Of a stretch of DNA of 64,000 nucleotides, positions 15,889-24,293 are shown one piece after another. The position numbers and the translations under genes were made by a program. The notes beneath the pieces were generated by a model. The model worked only from the letters and a program-made list of their open reading frames with translations. It ran no database searches and was not told where the DNA came from. Origin of the DNA: FACHB-T130 sp042747725 (GTDB lineage Bacteria; Cyanobacteriota; Cyanobacteriia; Cyanobacteriales; FACHB-T130); NCBI RefSeq assembly GCF_042747725.1, contig NZ_JBHZGO010000116.1:1-64000 (forward strand), in the 5' to 3' direction. How positions within the stretch are numbered: the stretch's first letter is position 1; every line of letters starts with the position of its first letter.

Positions 15889-16564
15889 CTATTATCTCCT
15901 ACCTAGAGTGACCTCTACTCGCCTTAATTTGTACTTCCCGTAAAATTTTGACGAGGATACCCATTCTTTCAGATCAAGAACTATCGCTTAGCCTCGCATC
16001 ATTAAGCATAGAGAAGCGAGGCTTACTTGACAATATAAACTATTATGATATTTTTATATTAAAGAGTTTAAGAAAACTTAACGGTCGTTATTAAAATGGC
16101 GTATCTCCTCAATAAAAGCTCATCCGTTTCTGGAATGCTTACTTATGTTTTATAATTTCTTTATTACTTTTGAATACTTTACAGGATATCGCCTGTAAAC
16201 CTTACTCTGGGGGAGTTTCAAGAAAAATTGAAATATTTTCCAGGGCTGAAGTCCGTGTCAAACCTAGACACCAACAAGCCCAAGCTTTTTAAGGTATAAG
16301 TTTTTCAAATTTGCTTTATAAACATAGGTATAGTAGGTAAACATACCGATGTTTTTAACAGCTAGAAGGAGGGATTGAGATGAGTATAAATAATTTTTGG
16401 AGTTCCTAAGTGTTAATTTACAGCAAAAAAACGTCATACTGAAAAAAAAATAAACATATTAATCAGACGTTTACAAGACCGCCATAGGTTGCCGCGAGAA
16501 CCGCTTCCGGGTGCCTCTTGGTGAGCAAGTTGATTGATGTTGAAATAGCAAGGGCTTTCCTAAT
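15889..16564. promoter_or_regulatory. Divergent control region between ccmK and ndhF4, with hairpin
   Basis: 676 bp, A/T-rich, separating the carboxysome and CO2-uptake operons. It includes a hairpin AGCCTCGC (15990-15997) / GCGAGGCT (16016-16023), about 100 nt into the likely ccmK leader. There is also an 8-codon open frame at 16380-16406 with a strong AAGGAGGG site. No longer gene is visible. Being between two inorganic-carbon operons, it is the natural place for a LysR (CmpR/NdhR-type) operator, but I cannot point to a specific site. Confidence 0.6.
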
Positions 16565-18436
16565 ATGACAGAGTTTCTCACCCAGACAAGTTGGTGGGTG
16601 CCTTTCTATGGATTAATGGGGGCAATTCTTACCCTGCCGTGGTCAACTGGATTTATTCGTCGGACAGGCCCGCGACCAGCGGCTTACTTTAACGTGTTGA
16701 TGACTATCTTGGCGTTTGTACACGGCACGATTGTCTTCAGAAGTACCTGGAATCAAGAGCCTCAGAAGCTTGTATTCCACTGGCTGCAAGTCGCAGATTT
16801 AGACCTGACATTTGCTTTGGATATCTCAGCCGTGAGTGTTGGGGCAATGGAGCTAGTGACGGGTTTAAGCCTTTTAGCTCAACTGTTTGCCTTGGGATAC
16901 ATGGAAAAAGACTGGGCATTAGCTCGCTTCTTTGCCCTGATGGGATTTTTTGAAGGGGCGATGAGTGGCTTAGCAATTAGTGACTCTTTGTTTCTCACCT
17001 ATGCCCTGTTGGAAGTGCTGACCCTTTCCACTTATTTACTGGTAGGGTTCTGGTATGCTCAGCCCCTAGTGGTGACAGCAGCGCGAGATGCCTTCTTAAC
17101 CAAGCGAGTGGGAGACATCTTGCTGTTGATGGGGGTGGTAGCGCTAGCGACTTTAGCAGGAACCTTAGATTTTCCCGATTTATATGAGTGGGCGGAAACG
17201 GCTACCTTATCGCCAGTAACATCCACGTTGTTAGGATTGGCATTGATTGCGGGACCTGTGGGAAAATGTGCCCAATTCCCGCTGCATCTTTGGCTAGATG
17301 AGGCGATGGAAGGGCCTAACCCCGCTTCAATCTTGCGAAACTCTGTCGTGGTGGCTTGCGGTGCTTATGTGCTGATTAAACTTCAGCCAATCTTAATACT
17401 TTCGCCGGTGGCTTCGGCTACCTTGGTGGCGATTGGCACAATGACGGCGATTGGTGCTTCGTTGGTAGCGATCGCTCAAATTGATATTAAACGAGCTTTA
17501 TCCCATTCCACCAGCGCTTACTTGGGCTTAGTATTTATCGCCGTCGGGTTGCAATGGACGGGTTTCGCCCTGATGTTGCTGTTTGCTCATGCGATCGCCA
17601 AAGCGTTATTGTTCATGAGTATCGGTTCCGTCATCATCACCACCAACAACCAAAACCTTACCGAAATGGGTGGTCTCTGGTCGCGGATGCCAGCTACCAC
17701 CATCTCCTTTTTGGTCGGTAGTGCTGGATTAGTCGGACTACTGCCCTTGGGAGGCTTTTGGGCGATGCGCTTGGGGATTGATGACTTTTTGACAAACCAA
17801 CCCTGGCTAGTGGTAGTCTTGCTCTTAGTTAACTGCCTGACCGCCGTAAATTTAACTCGCGTGTTTCGTCTGGTTTTCTTGGGCGAACCCCAGGCAAAAA
17901 CTCGCAGGGCACCAGAGGTACCTTGGCCTATGGCTGTGCCAATGGTGTCTTTGATCGTAGTAACACTGCTAGTCCCTGTGATGATGCAGCGGTTGACATT
18001 GCTGCCTGATTGGGAATACCTCAACAAACAAGCGTTGCTGCTACTGGTTATCTCCGGCTTAATCGGCACGGGTCTAGGAAGCGTTATTTATCTACCCAGA
18101 ACTTGGTCTAGACCCGTTGGGATTCCCTTTAGATTCCTGCAAGACTTGTTTGCTTATGACTTTTACATTGACCGACTTTACCGCGTAAGTGTCGTTTTTG
18201 CAGTTGACCGACTTTCCCGATTAAATGCATGGATTGACCGCTATGTGGTAGATGGATTCGTTAACTTGGTTGGCATTGCCACAATTTTTAGCGGGCAAAG
18301 CTTGAAGTACAACGCTACCGGGCAGTCCCAGTTTTATTTACTAACTATCCTCCTGGGGTTAAGCGTTTTAAGCATTCTCATGCTCTGGCCAATTTTAAGT
18401 GTTTTGAGTTCCGAGTTGTCCTTCGGTAATTGGTAA
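16565..18436 (+). CDS. ndhF4: NAD(P)H-quinone oxidoreductase subunit F, CO2-uptake type (NdhF4)
   Basis: 623-residue polytopic membrane protein of the NuoL/NdhF antiporter family, with the conserved YALLEVLTLSTYLLVGFWY, LHLWLDEAMEGPNPASILRNS and ALSHSTSAYLGLVF segments in the middle helices. It is a proton-pumping subunit of the NDH-1 complex version that powers CO2-to-bicarbonate conversion. Order F-D-Cup with no cupS after the Cup gene points to the constitutive low-affinity NDH-1MS' (F4/D4/CupB) rather than the inducible F3/D3/CupA/CupS. That choice is inference from gene order. Confidence 0.85.
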   Translation: MTEFLTQTSWWVPFYGLMGAILTLPWSTGFIRRTGPRPAAYFNVLMTILAFVHGTIVFRSTWNQEPQKLVFHWLQVADLDLTFALDISAVSVGAMELVTGLSLLAQLFALGYMEKDWALARFFALMGFFEGAMSGLAISDSLFLTYALLEVLTLSTYLLVGFWYAQPLVVTAARDAFLTKRVGDILLLMGVVALATLAGTLDFPDLYEWAETATLSPVTSTLLGLALIAGPVGKCAQFPLHLWLDEAMEGPNPASILRNSVVVACGAYVLIKLQPILILSPVASATLVAIGTMTAIGASLVAIAQIDIKRALSHSTSAYLGLVFIAVGLQWTGFALMLLFAHAIAKALLFMSIGSVIITTNNQNLTEMGGLWSRMPATTISFLVGSAGLVGLLPLGGFWAMRLGIDDFLTNQPWLVVVLLLVNCLTAVNLTRVFRLVFLGEPQAKTRRAPEVPWPMAVPMVSLIVVTLLVPVMMQRLTLLPDWEYLNKQALLLLVISGLIGTGLGSVIYLPRTWSRPVGIPFRFLQDLFAYDFYIDRLYRVSVVFAVDRLSRLNAWIDRYVVDGFVNLVGIATIFSGQSLKYNATGQSQFYLLTILLGLSVLSILMLWPILSVLSSELSFGNW

Positions 18437-18529
18437 GCGGTAAGAGGTAATGGAATCACCAATTATCCATTACCTCTTACCCTTACTACCAACTACAAAT
18501 TACAAATTACAAATTACCAGTTCCTTAGT

Positions 18530-20044
18530 ATGCTCAGTGCTTTGATTTGGTTGCCGGTATTAGGCGCTGCGATAATCGGGTTTTTGCCCGGAACTATGAA
18601 CCCCCAAGTCTCCCGGAAAGTGGCTTTGGCAGTTATTGCTGGTGTCTTTATTTGGTCTATTGTCCTAGTGACTCAGTTTCAATATACAGAGGGACTGTTA
18701 CAGTTTTCGGAGTTCCTCCCTTGGATTGATGTTTTAGGATTGACCTATCATCTCGGTGTGGATGGCTTGTCTTTGCCTTTGCTGGTTTTAAATAGTCTTT
18801 TAACAGGAATAGCGCTTTACAGCACAAATGAATCTATTGGGCGACCTCGGTTCTATTACGCTCTAATTTTAGTGTTGAATGGCGCTGTTTCTGGTGCCTT
18901 TTTAGCACAGGATTTGCTGTTATTTTTCCTGTTTTATGAGGTGGAACTGATTCCACTGTATCTGTTGATTGCTATCTGGGGAGGTCAACGGCGAGGCTAC
19001 GCAGCCACCAAGTTTCTCATTTATACGGCAATTTCTGGAATTCTAATTTTGGCATCTTTCTTTGGGTTAGTTTTGCTCAGCGGTGCCTCTACATTTGAAT
19101 TTGAAAAATTGTATGCCCTGTCCCTACCATTGGGGACACAATTTCTGTTGTTGGCAGGAATTTTGGTGGGTTTTGGCATCAAAATTCCTTTAGTTCCCTT
19201 CCACACTTGGTTGCCGGATGCTCACGTAGAAGCCTCAACGCCAGTTTCAGTCCTGTTGGCTGGTGTGTTATTGAAGTTAGGAACCTATGGGTTACTGCGG
19301 TTTGGGTTGGGTTTGTTTCCCGAAGCGTGGGCGGTTGTGGCACCTTGGTTGGCGACTTGGGCGGTAGTGAGCGTGTTGTATGGTGCATTCAATGCGATCG
19401 CTCAAAAAGATATGAAAAAAATGGTGGCTTATAGCTCCATTGCTCACATGAGTTACATCCTGTTGGCAGCAGCTGCCGCCACCCCTCTGAGTCTGATGGG
19501 AGCCGTCTTCCAAATGATCTCTCACGGCTTAATTTCATCGCTGTTGTTTCTGCTGGTAGGCGTCGTTTACAACAAGACAGGCACCCGCGATATAGACGCT
19601 CTCAAGGGTTTGCTCAACCCAGAACGCGGCTTGCCCCTGATTGGTAGCTTGATGATAGTAGGGGTAATGGCAAGTTCCGGTATTCCCGGCATGGTAGGTT
19701 TTATTGCGGAATTTTTGGTGTTCCGGGGCAGTTTCCCCGTGTATCCGACTCAAACCCTCCTGTGTATGGTAGGGACAGGCTTAACCGCCGTTTACTTTTT
19801 GCTTTTGGTGAACCGCGTCTTTTTCGGACGACTGTCTGAAAAAGCTGTAAATCTGCCACCTGTGCAGTGGAGCGATCGCTACCCGGCGATGCTTTTAGCT
19901 GTCCTGATTGTCATCCTGGGAATACAGCCTAACTGGATGGTGCGTTGGAGTGAATCCACGATGACAGCAATGCTCGACAGGTCGAGTATGGTCGCGGAAG
20001 TTTCTCCTGTCGCTAAATCGGTGGATATCAAAACCGAACCTTAG
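18530..20044 (+). CDS. ndhD4: NAD(P)H-quinone oxidoreductase chain 4, CO2-uptake type (NdhD4)
   Basis: 504-residue membrane protein of the NuoM/NdhD family, with the hallmark FFLFYEVELIPLYLLIAIWG, PLVPFHTWLPDAHVEAST and KMVAYSSIAHMSYILL segments holding the conserved Glu, Lys and His of the proton channel. It pairs with NdhF and the Cup protein in the distal arm of NDH-1MS'. It follows ndhF4 by 93 bp, a gap holding a hairpin made of TAAGAGGTAATGGA and its complement. Normal length. Confidence 0.87.
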   Translation: MLSALIWLPVLGAAIIGFLPGTMNPQVSRKVALAVIAGVFIWSIVLVTQFQYTEGLLQFSEFLPWIDVLGLTYHLGVDGLSLPLLVLNSLLTGIALYSTNESIGRPRFYYALILVLNGAVSGAFLAQDLLLFFLFYEVELIPLYLLIAIWGGQRRGYAATKFLIYTAISGILILASFFGLVLLSGASTFEFEKLYALSLPLGTQFLLLAGILVGFGIKIPLVPFHTWLPDAHVEASTPVSVLLAGVLLKLGTYGLLRFGLGLFPEAWAVVAPWLATWAVVSVLYGAFNAIAQKDMKKMVAYSSIAHMSYILLAAAAATPLSLMGAVFQMISHGLISSLLFLLVGVVYNKTGTRDIDALKGLLNPERGLPLIGSLMIVGVMASSGIPGMVGFIAEFLVFRGSFPVYPTQTLLCMVGTGLTAVYFLLLVNRVFFGRLSEKAVNLPPVQWSDRYPAMLLAVLIVILGIQPNWMVRWSESTMTAMLDRSSMVAEVSPVAKSVDIKTEP

Positions 20045-20253
20045 ACCTACACACCCAACTTTCTTCTTATCTCTCCCTAACGATCTTCTAAAAGGAGAAG
20101 GAAGCAGAATAAATGTTTTTTACTCTTAAGGAGAAAACTACACCCCTTAAGAGCAAGGGAAGGGGTCGGGGGAGAGTTCAACCACTGGGCAGTTGTGAAA
20201 ATATTTCCTCTTTTACTTTTTTCATACACATTTTACGGTTACGAATAACTCTC

Positions 20254-21384
20254 ATGCCAAGCACCGCTTTAAAACGTTCAACTCACCCTCTAGCAGCGTA
20301 TATTAACCGGCTGCAATCTGGAGAAGCTTTACTTGCTGATACGCCAGAAAACTTAGTAGAAGTCGTCGGCATTCTCAAAAGCTATGGAATCGTGCTGGAT
20401 GCTTATTATAAAAATCTCCTCTACATTGCCGATCGTCAATTCTTAGTGCTGTTTCCCTTCTTTAAGTACTTCAATGGCGAGATTACTTTAAAGAAGTTGC
20501 TGCGCCATTGGTGGCACGACCGGATTAATTATGAGTACGCCGAGTACGTGATGAAGGTGATGTTCTGGCACGGCGGCGGTAGTTTGGATGCTTACCTAGA
20601 TTCGCCGGAGTTTTACCAGCACGCGAGAACCGCAATCGAAGCCAAAATTAAAACAAACTTGCCCATTAGAGGACTGCACAACCTGTTTCCAGAGTTTTTG
20701 CTCGAACAAGTCCGTCAGCAAGTTTATTACAGCGCTCTAGGTCAATTCTGGCAGGTGATGAGCGAAATGTTTCTCACTTTATCTGACTGCTATGACCGGG
20801 GAGAAATCAAATCAATCCCTGATGTGGTAGAACATATCCTGGCAGGTTTGGTCGCAGCGGCTGCTTTGCCGATTACTTACTCAGTAGAAATTCAAGAAAA
20901 AGTTTATGACATCATTCCCAAATCAGCCGGGTTAACCTTTTTGCCCGATGTCGCTGTACCCTATGTGGAAACGATTTTCTTTAGAGGGACGCCTTTTCTA
21001 GGAACGGTTTCCTATAATGCCCAGGCTCAGCAAATTTCTCCAGATCAAAGTAGATTTGAATATGGCGCTCTCTATGCCGATCCGTTGCCGATTGGCGGTG
21101 CTGGAATTCCACCGACGCAGCTGATGCAAGATATGCGTCATTTTATCCCAGACTATCTGCACGAGTTTTACCGTCGCAGCCGTCGAGGAGAAGATGATTT
21201 GCGGGTGCAAATTTGCATCAGTTTCCAAAAGTCGATGTTTTGCGTTACGACTGCCGCAATTTTGGGACTGGCACCCTACCCCATTGACACCACCGATCCA
21301 TCTGAGCAGTCAGCGAATCAAGCTTATTTAGCGAAGTGGATGGATCGGTTTATCAGCTCGCGCTTAAATGATGTGAATAGTTAA
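20254..21384 (+). CDS. cupB: CO2 hydration protein CupB/ChpX-type
   Basis: 376 residues from the ATG at 20254 (MPSTALKRSTHPLAAYI), the conserved N-terminus; an upstream start at 20113 would read through repeat-like DNA. Motifs include LVEVVGILKSYGIVLDAYYKNLLYIADRQF, LLRHWWHDRINYEYAEY and MFWHGGGSLDAYLD with the His/Cys cluster proposed to bind zinc. CupA/CupB act as vectorial carbonic anhydrases on the NDH-1 membrane arm, hydrating CO2 in the cytoplasm. Assigned CupB because no cupS follows and the F-D-Cup order matches F4/D4. Confidence 0.85.
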   Translation: MPSTALKRSTHPLAAYINRLQSGEALLADTPENLVEVVGILKSYGIVLDAYYKNLLYIADRQFLVLFPFFKYFNGEITLKKLLRHWWHDRINYEYAEYVMKVMFWHGGGSLDAYLDSPEFYQHARTAIEAKIKTNLPIRGLHNLFPEFLLEQVRQQVYYSALGQFWQVMSEMFLTLSDCYDRGEIKSIPDVVEHILAGLVAAAALPITYSVEIQEKVYDIIPKSAGLTFLPDVAVPYVETIFFRGTPFLGTVSYNAQAQQISPDQSRFEYGALYADPLPIGGAGIPPTQLMQDMRHFIPDYLHEFYRRSRRGEDDLRVQICISFQKSMFCVTTAAILGLAPYPIDTTDPSEQSANQAYLAKWMDRFISSRLNDVNS

Positions 21385-21434
21385 AGAGTCCATTACTGGT
21401 TAACATTGATTTGAGAAGTAAGGGCATGGCAGTT

Positions 21435-21641
21435 TCATGCCCTTATCTGACTGCTGTTGCTAGCAGTGACCCCCTCTTCCCTAAAAGCAGGCTTTAGCTT
21501 GGCAAGACTCTGCAAGGTGGTTTCGGGGCGAATTCCCTCATCTTTGTCCACGAGTTGCAATCCTTTTTTGCCCTCGATTTTTATTGGTGCGATCTCCTGC
21601 TTGAACCAGTCTTGTTCGGTAGCGATCGCTGCTAAGTTAAA
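21435..21641 (-). pseudogene. Fragment of a thiolase (acetyl-CoA acetyltransferase) gene
   Basis: Read leftward from 21641, the frame encodes QDWFKQEIAPIKIEGKKG, then DKDEGIRPETTLQSLAKL and KPAFREEGVTASNSSQI. This is the middle of a thiolase (family pattern DEG.RP.TTLE.LAKLKPAF...TVTAGN.SGI). It stops at TGA 21435-21437 soon after NSSQI, where intact enzymes continue with DGAAA. No upstream part is present: the frame enters repeat DNA near 21645. It is a decayed remnant, perhaps left by a deletion. Confidence 0.75.
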
Positions 21642-21654
21642 CTGTTGCCTGACG

Positions 21655-21880
21655 ACTGAAGTCGTAGCTACACAAACAAAGACCGCCAGCGCGGTCTAAA
21701 ATACAAAAATCAGGACTTACGCAAAGCTTATACATATAGCGTTCTTGTCGGTTCAATCCCCCCGTGGTTGCCCTTACTATGTGGTGATATTTGCGTAAGT
21801 CCTGAAATTATTCTCAGCCTGACGGGAGCAGGCTGAGTTTGTATAGCCCCAGACTTCAGTCTGTGGGAGTCTTGGCGAAG
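21655..21880. repeat. Palindromic repeat pair flanking a MITE
   Basis: CGTAGCTACACAAACAAAGACCGCCAGCGCGGTCT lies on the left (cited as motif parts GACCGC/GCGGTC). CCTGACGGGAGCAGGCTGAGTTTGTATAGCCCCAGACTTCAGTCTGTGGG lies on the right (GACTTCAGTC hairpin). Both belong to the ACAAACAAAGCCTGC family. The MITE at 21711-21804 is inserted between or within them. Confidence 0.6.
21711..21804. mobile_element. MITE copy 1 (94 bp)
   Basis: Begins CAGGACTTACGCAAAG and ends TTTGCGTAAGTCCTG, so it has ~15-bp terminal inverted repeats and no coding capacity. It is flanked by AAAT on both sides (21707-21710 and 21805-21808), a 4-bp target-site duplication. Three relatives lie in this window. Confidence 0.85.
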
Positions 21881-21890
21881 TCCCACAGTT

Positions 21891-22955
21891 ATGACAACAA
21901 ATCGGATTCAACCTGTACTGCTGCCAATTTTATCGCCGCTGGTAGCGATCGCATCCGCCCTCATCGTCGGCGCTGTTCTTATCTTGCTGGCAAAGGTGAA
22001 CCCCATCACCGCCTACGGCATTCTATTTAAAGAATCTCTCGCCGACTACTACGGCTTTGCCAATACAATCGCCAAAACCGCACCCTTGCTGTTAGCCAGT
22101 TTGGGGGTGCTGGTGCCTTTGAAGGCGGGTTTGTTCAATATTGGCGCAGAAGGGCAAATTTATATGGGGGGACTCGGTAGCGCCTTGGTGGGGTTGTATC
22201 TGCAAGGATTATCCCCATTAATTCACCTACCGCTGGCGCTGCTGGGGGGATTTTTACTAGGGGCAATTTGGGGATGGATTCCGGGTTATCTGAAAGCGGT
22301 GCGGGGTGTGAATGAAGTGATTACCACGCTGCTACTTAATTATGTGGCGCTGAACTTTGTGGGATATCTGGTGAGTAATCCGATGAAGGAACCGGGTGCG
22401 CCGAGTGCCTATTCAGCGCTAATTGCAGAATCTGCCCGATTACCGATTATTTTGCCCCAAACTCAAGCTCATGCAGGGATTTTTATCGGATTATTCGCTA
22501 CAGGAATATTGTGGGTGTTGCTGACGCGATCGCCTTTAGGATACCAAATCGAAGCCGTAGGACAAAATCCCACAGCCGCCCGTTATGCGGGGATGTCAGT
22601 AGAACGTACCATTATCGCTGTAATGGCGTTAGCTGGAGGATTAGCAGGACTGGCGGGTGCTGGTGAAGTTATGGGGCTGAAATATCGACTATTCGACCGC
22701 TTTTCACCGGGATATGGATTTGATGCGATCGCGATCGCCCTCCTCAGTCGTGGTAATCTCGCCGGTATCGTCCTCACTTCCCTCTTTTTCGGTATCCTCC
22801 GCAGCGGCGCCAACGTCATGCAACGCAGCGCCAACGTCCCCTTCACCGTAGTTTACGCCATCCAGGGTTTAACTGTTTTGTTCATTGCAATTAGTTTTGC
22901 AGTTGAACGTCAAATTAAGTTGACACTCCCCGGCTTAAAAGCACGGGGATTCTAA
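21891..22955 (+). CDS. BMP-type (nucleoside) ABC transporter permease 1
   Basis: 354-residue inner-membrane permease of the BPD_transp_2 family (YufP-like). The N-terminal helices lead into APLLLASLGVLVPLKAGLFNIGAEGQIYMGG and the cytoplasmic EAVGQNPTAARYAGMSVER coupling motif. With the gene at 24294 it forms the two-permease core of a nucleoside/nucleobase importer using a BMP lipoprotein. The ATP-binding subunit is not in the window. The last residues (LTLPGLKARGF) are probably encoded by the right end of the inserted tnpB element rather than by the ancestral gene. Confidence 0.85.
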   Translation: MTTNRIQPVLLPILSPLVAIASALIVGAVLILLAKVNPITAYGILFKESLADYYGFANTIAKTAPLLLASLGVLVPLKAGLFNIGAEGQIYMGGLGSALVGLYLQGLSPLIHLPLALLGGFLLGAIWGWIPGYLKAVRGVNEVITTLLLNYVALNFVGYLVSNPMKEPGAPSAYSALIAESARLPIILPQTQAHAGIFIGLFATGILWVLLTRSPLGYQIEAVGQNPTAARYAGMSVERTIIAVMALAGGLAGLAGAGEVMGLKYRLFDRFSPGYGFDAIAIALLSRGNLAGIVLTSLFFGILRSGANVMQRSANVPFTVVYAIQGLTVLFIAISFAVERQIKLTLPGLKARGF

Positions 22956-24205
22956 GTTCTTCCTAATTACTTGCTCTAACAGGTTTTCACCAATTAGCGT
23001 AGAGGTCACTAGTCCCTTAGCGTTACTTCGGGATTGCCCATCCCTAGCAAGTCTTGCAAGTTTTAGAATATTTAACGCTGCATTTACATCTCTATGCAAC
23101 TCACATCCACAAACACATTTATGGGTACGGGTTGATAGAGACTTTTTGACGATTACGCCACAGCTACTACACTTTTGGGATGTGTAATGAGGCGGTACAG
23201 CAATAGCTATTTTGTCAAACTTAACAGCGAAATATTCCAACCATTGTCGAAACAAATACCAGCTAGCATCACTAATTGATTTTGCTAAACAATGGTTTTT
23301 GACCATATTTGACCATATTAGAAACACGCAAATCTTCATAGGCTACTAAGTCGTTAGACTTGACTACGCAACGTGCTATTTTCTTAGCATGTTCTATACG
23401 TTGCCTACTTACTTTCAGGTGTTTTTTGGCGTAGACTTTTCTTGCTCTGCGTCTACCCGACGAACTTTTTACCTTTTTGTAAATGCTTCTTTGAGAATGT
23501 TTAATAGCTTTCTCAGCCTTTCTCAAAAACTTGGGGTTGGGTTCATGATGCCCGTTGCTGTCAGAATAGAAACTTTCAATTCCGACATCTAATCCGATTT
23601 CAGCGCCTGTTTTAGGTTGGATATCTACTACATTAATCCCAATGCAGAATTGAGCGTAATATCCGTCTGCACGACGAATTAATCTGACTCGTTTGATATC
23701 TTTGAGATTGTAAGATTGGATATCCCATTTGCCCAAAAGCTTTACTTCGCCAACACCTTTTTTGTCAGTAAAAGTGATGCGTCTTTTAGTTCGATGAAGC
23801 TTCCAAACCGAAGTTTTATATTCAGCGCTACGACAATCTTTTTGGAATCTGGGATATCCTTTCTTCCCAGACTTTTTAGACTTGCAATTATCGTAAAAGC
23901 GAGATATAGCAAACCACCCGCGTTCTGCGGCTGACTGTACAGCCATTGAGTTTAGTTGAGCAACAAAGGGAAATTCTTTACGTAATTCTGTACTGTACTT
24001 GTTAAGGGCAAATTTATCAATCTTCGCTTCTCTTGGCGCATCCATCCAATATCTAATCGCTTTGTTGCGAACAAATTGAGTAGTACGGATAGCATCGTCG
24101 ATAGCCATATATTGATGTTTTTTACCTTTAACTTTGTATTCCAGGACTAACATTTTATTTTCCTTTTTCGACCTATTTATATGATATCGTGTATAGGACA
24201 TAAAA
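22920..24205 (-). mobile_element. IS200/IS605-type element carrying only tnpB (approximate ends)
   Basis: The right end is taken as TTGACACTCCCC at 22920 onward, with a CTCCCCG/CGGGGA hairpin (22926-22932 / 22944-22949) typical of the subterminal hairpins in this family. The left end is placed near 24205, about 50 bp upstream of the tnpB start. No tnpA is present. IS605 elements make no target duplication, so the ends are estimates. It sits between two permease genes of one operon. Confidence 0.65.
22935..24153 (-). pseudogene. tnpB: tnpB (IS605 OrfB-type RNA-guided nuclease), frameshifted
   Basis: From the ATG at 24153 the first part reads MLVLEYKVKG... with RuvC-I GLDVGIESF and RuvC-II LVAYEDL, then shifts frame near 23310. 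The second part carries the zinc ribbon (CSSCG...CVCGC) and RuvC-III HRDVNAALNI. The shift is a tandem duplication of TTGACCATAT (23299-23308 and 23309-23318): removing one copy restores VSNMVKNHCLAKSISDAS in one frame. All three catalytic acidic motifs survive, so inactivation looks recent. TnpB proteins are omega-RNA-guided DNA nucleases that help retain their element. Confidence 0.88.
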
Positions 24206-24206
24206 A

Positions 24207-24290
24207 CCTAACCCCCTTCCCTCGTAGGGAAGAGGGAAAATTACTCCCCTCCCCTTGCACCTAGTGGGTTGGGGGAAAGGTTCCTGATTC
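24207..24290. repeat. CCTAACCCCC-type palindromic repeat
   Basis: CCTAACCCCCTTCCC ... GGGAAGAGGG ... GGGTTGGGGGAAAGG. Relatives lie near 45.58, 47.17, 53.27 and 60.05 kb. Found only between genes; here it separates the tnpB element from the second permease. Confidence 0.7.
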
Positions 24291-24293
24291 AGC

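Noticed and set aside
21740..21770. tRNA-like GGTTCAATCCCCCC inside MITE copies
   Set aside because: The motif recurs identically inside each MITE and no cloverleaf is possible.
22935..24201. Two separate transposase genes
   Set aside because: The two overlapping frames are the halves of one tnpB; deleting one copy of the 10-bp duplication joins them with an uninterrupted conserved sequence.
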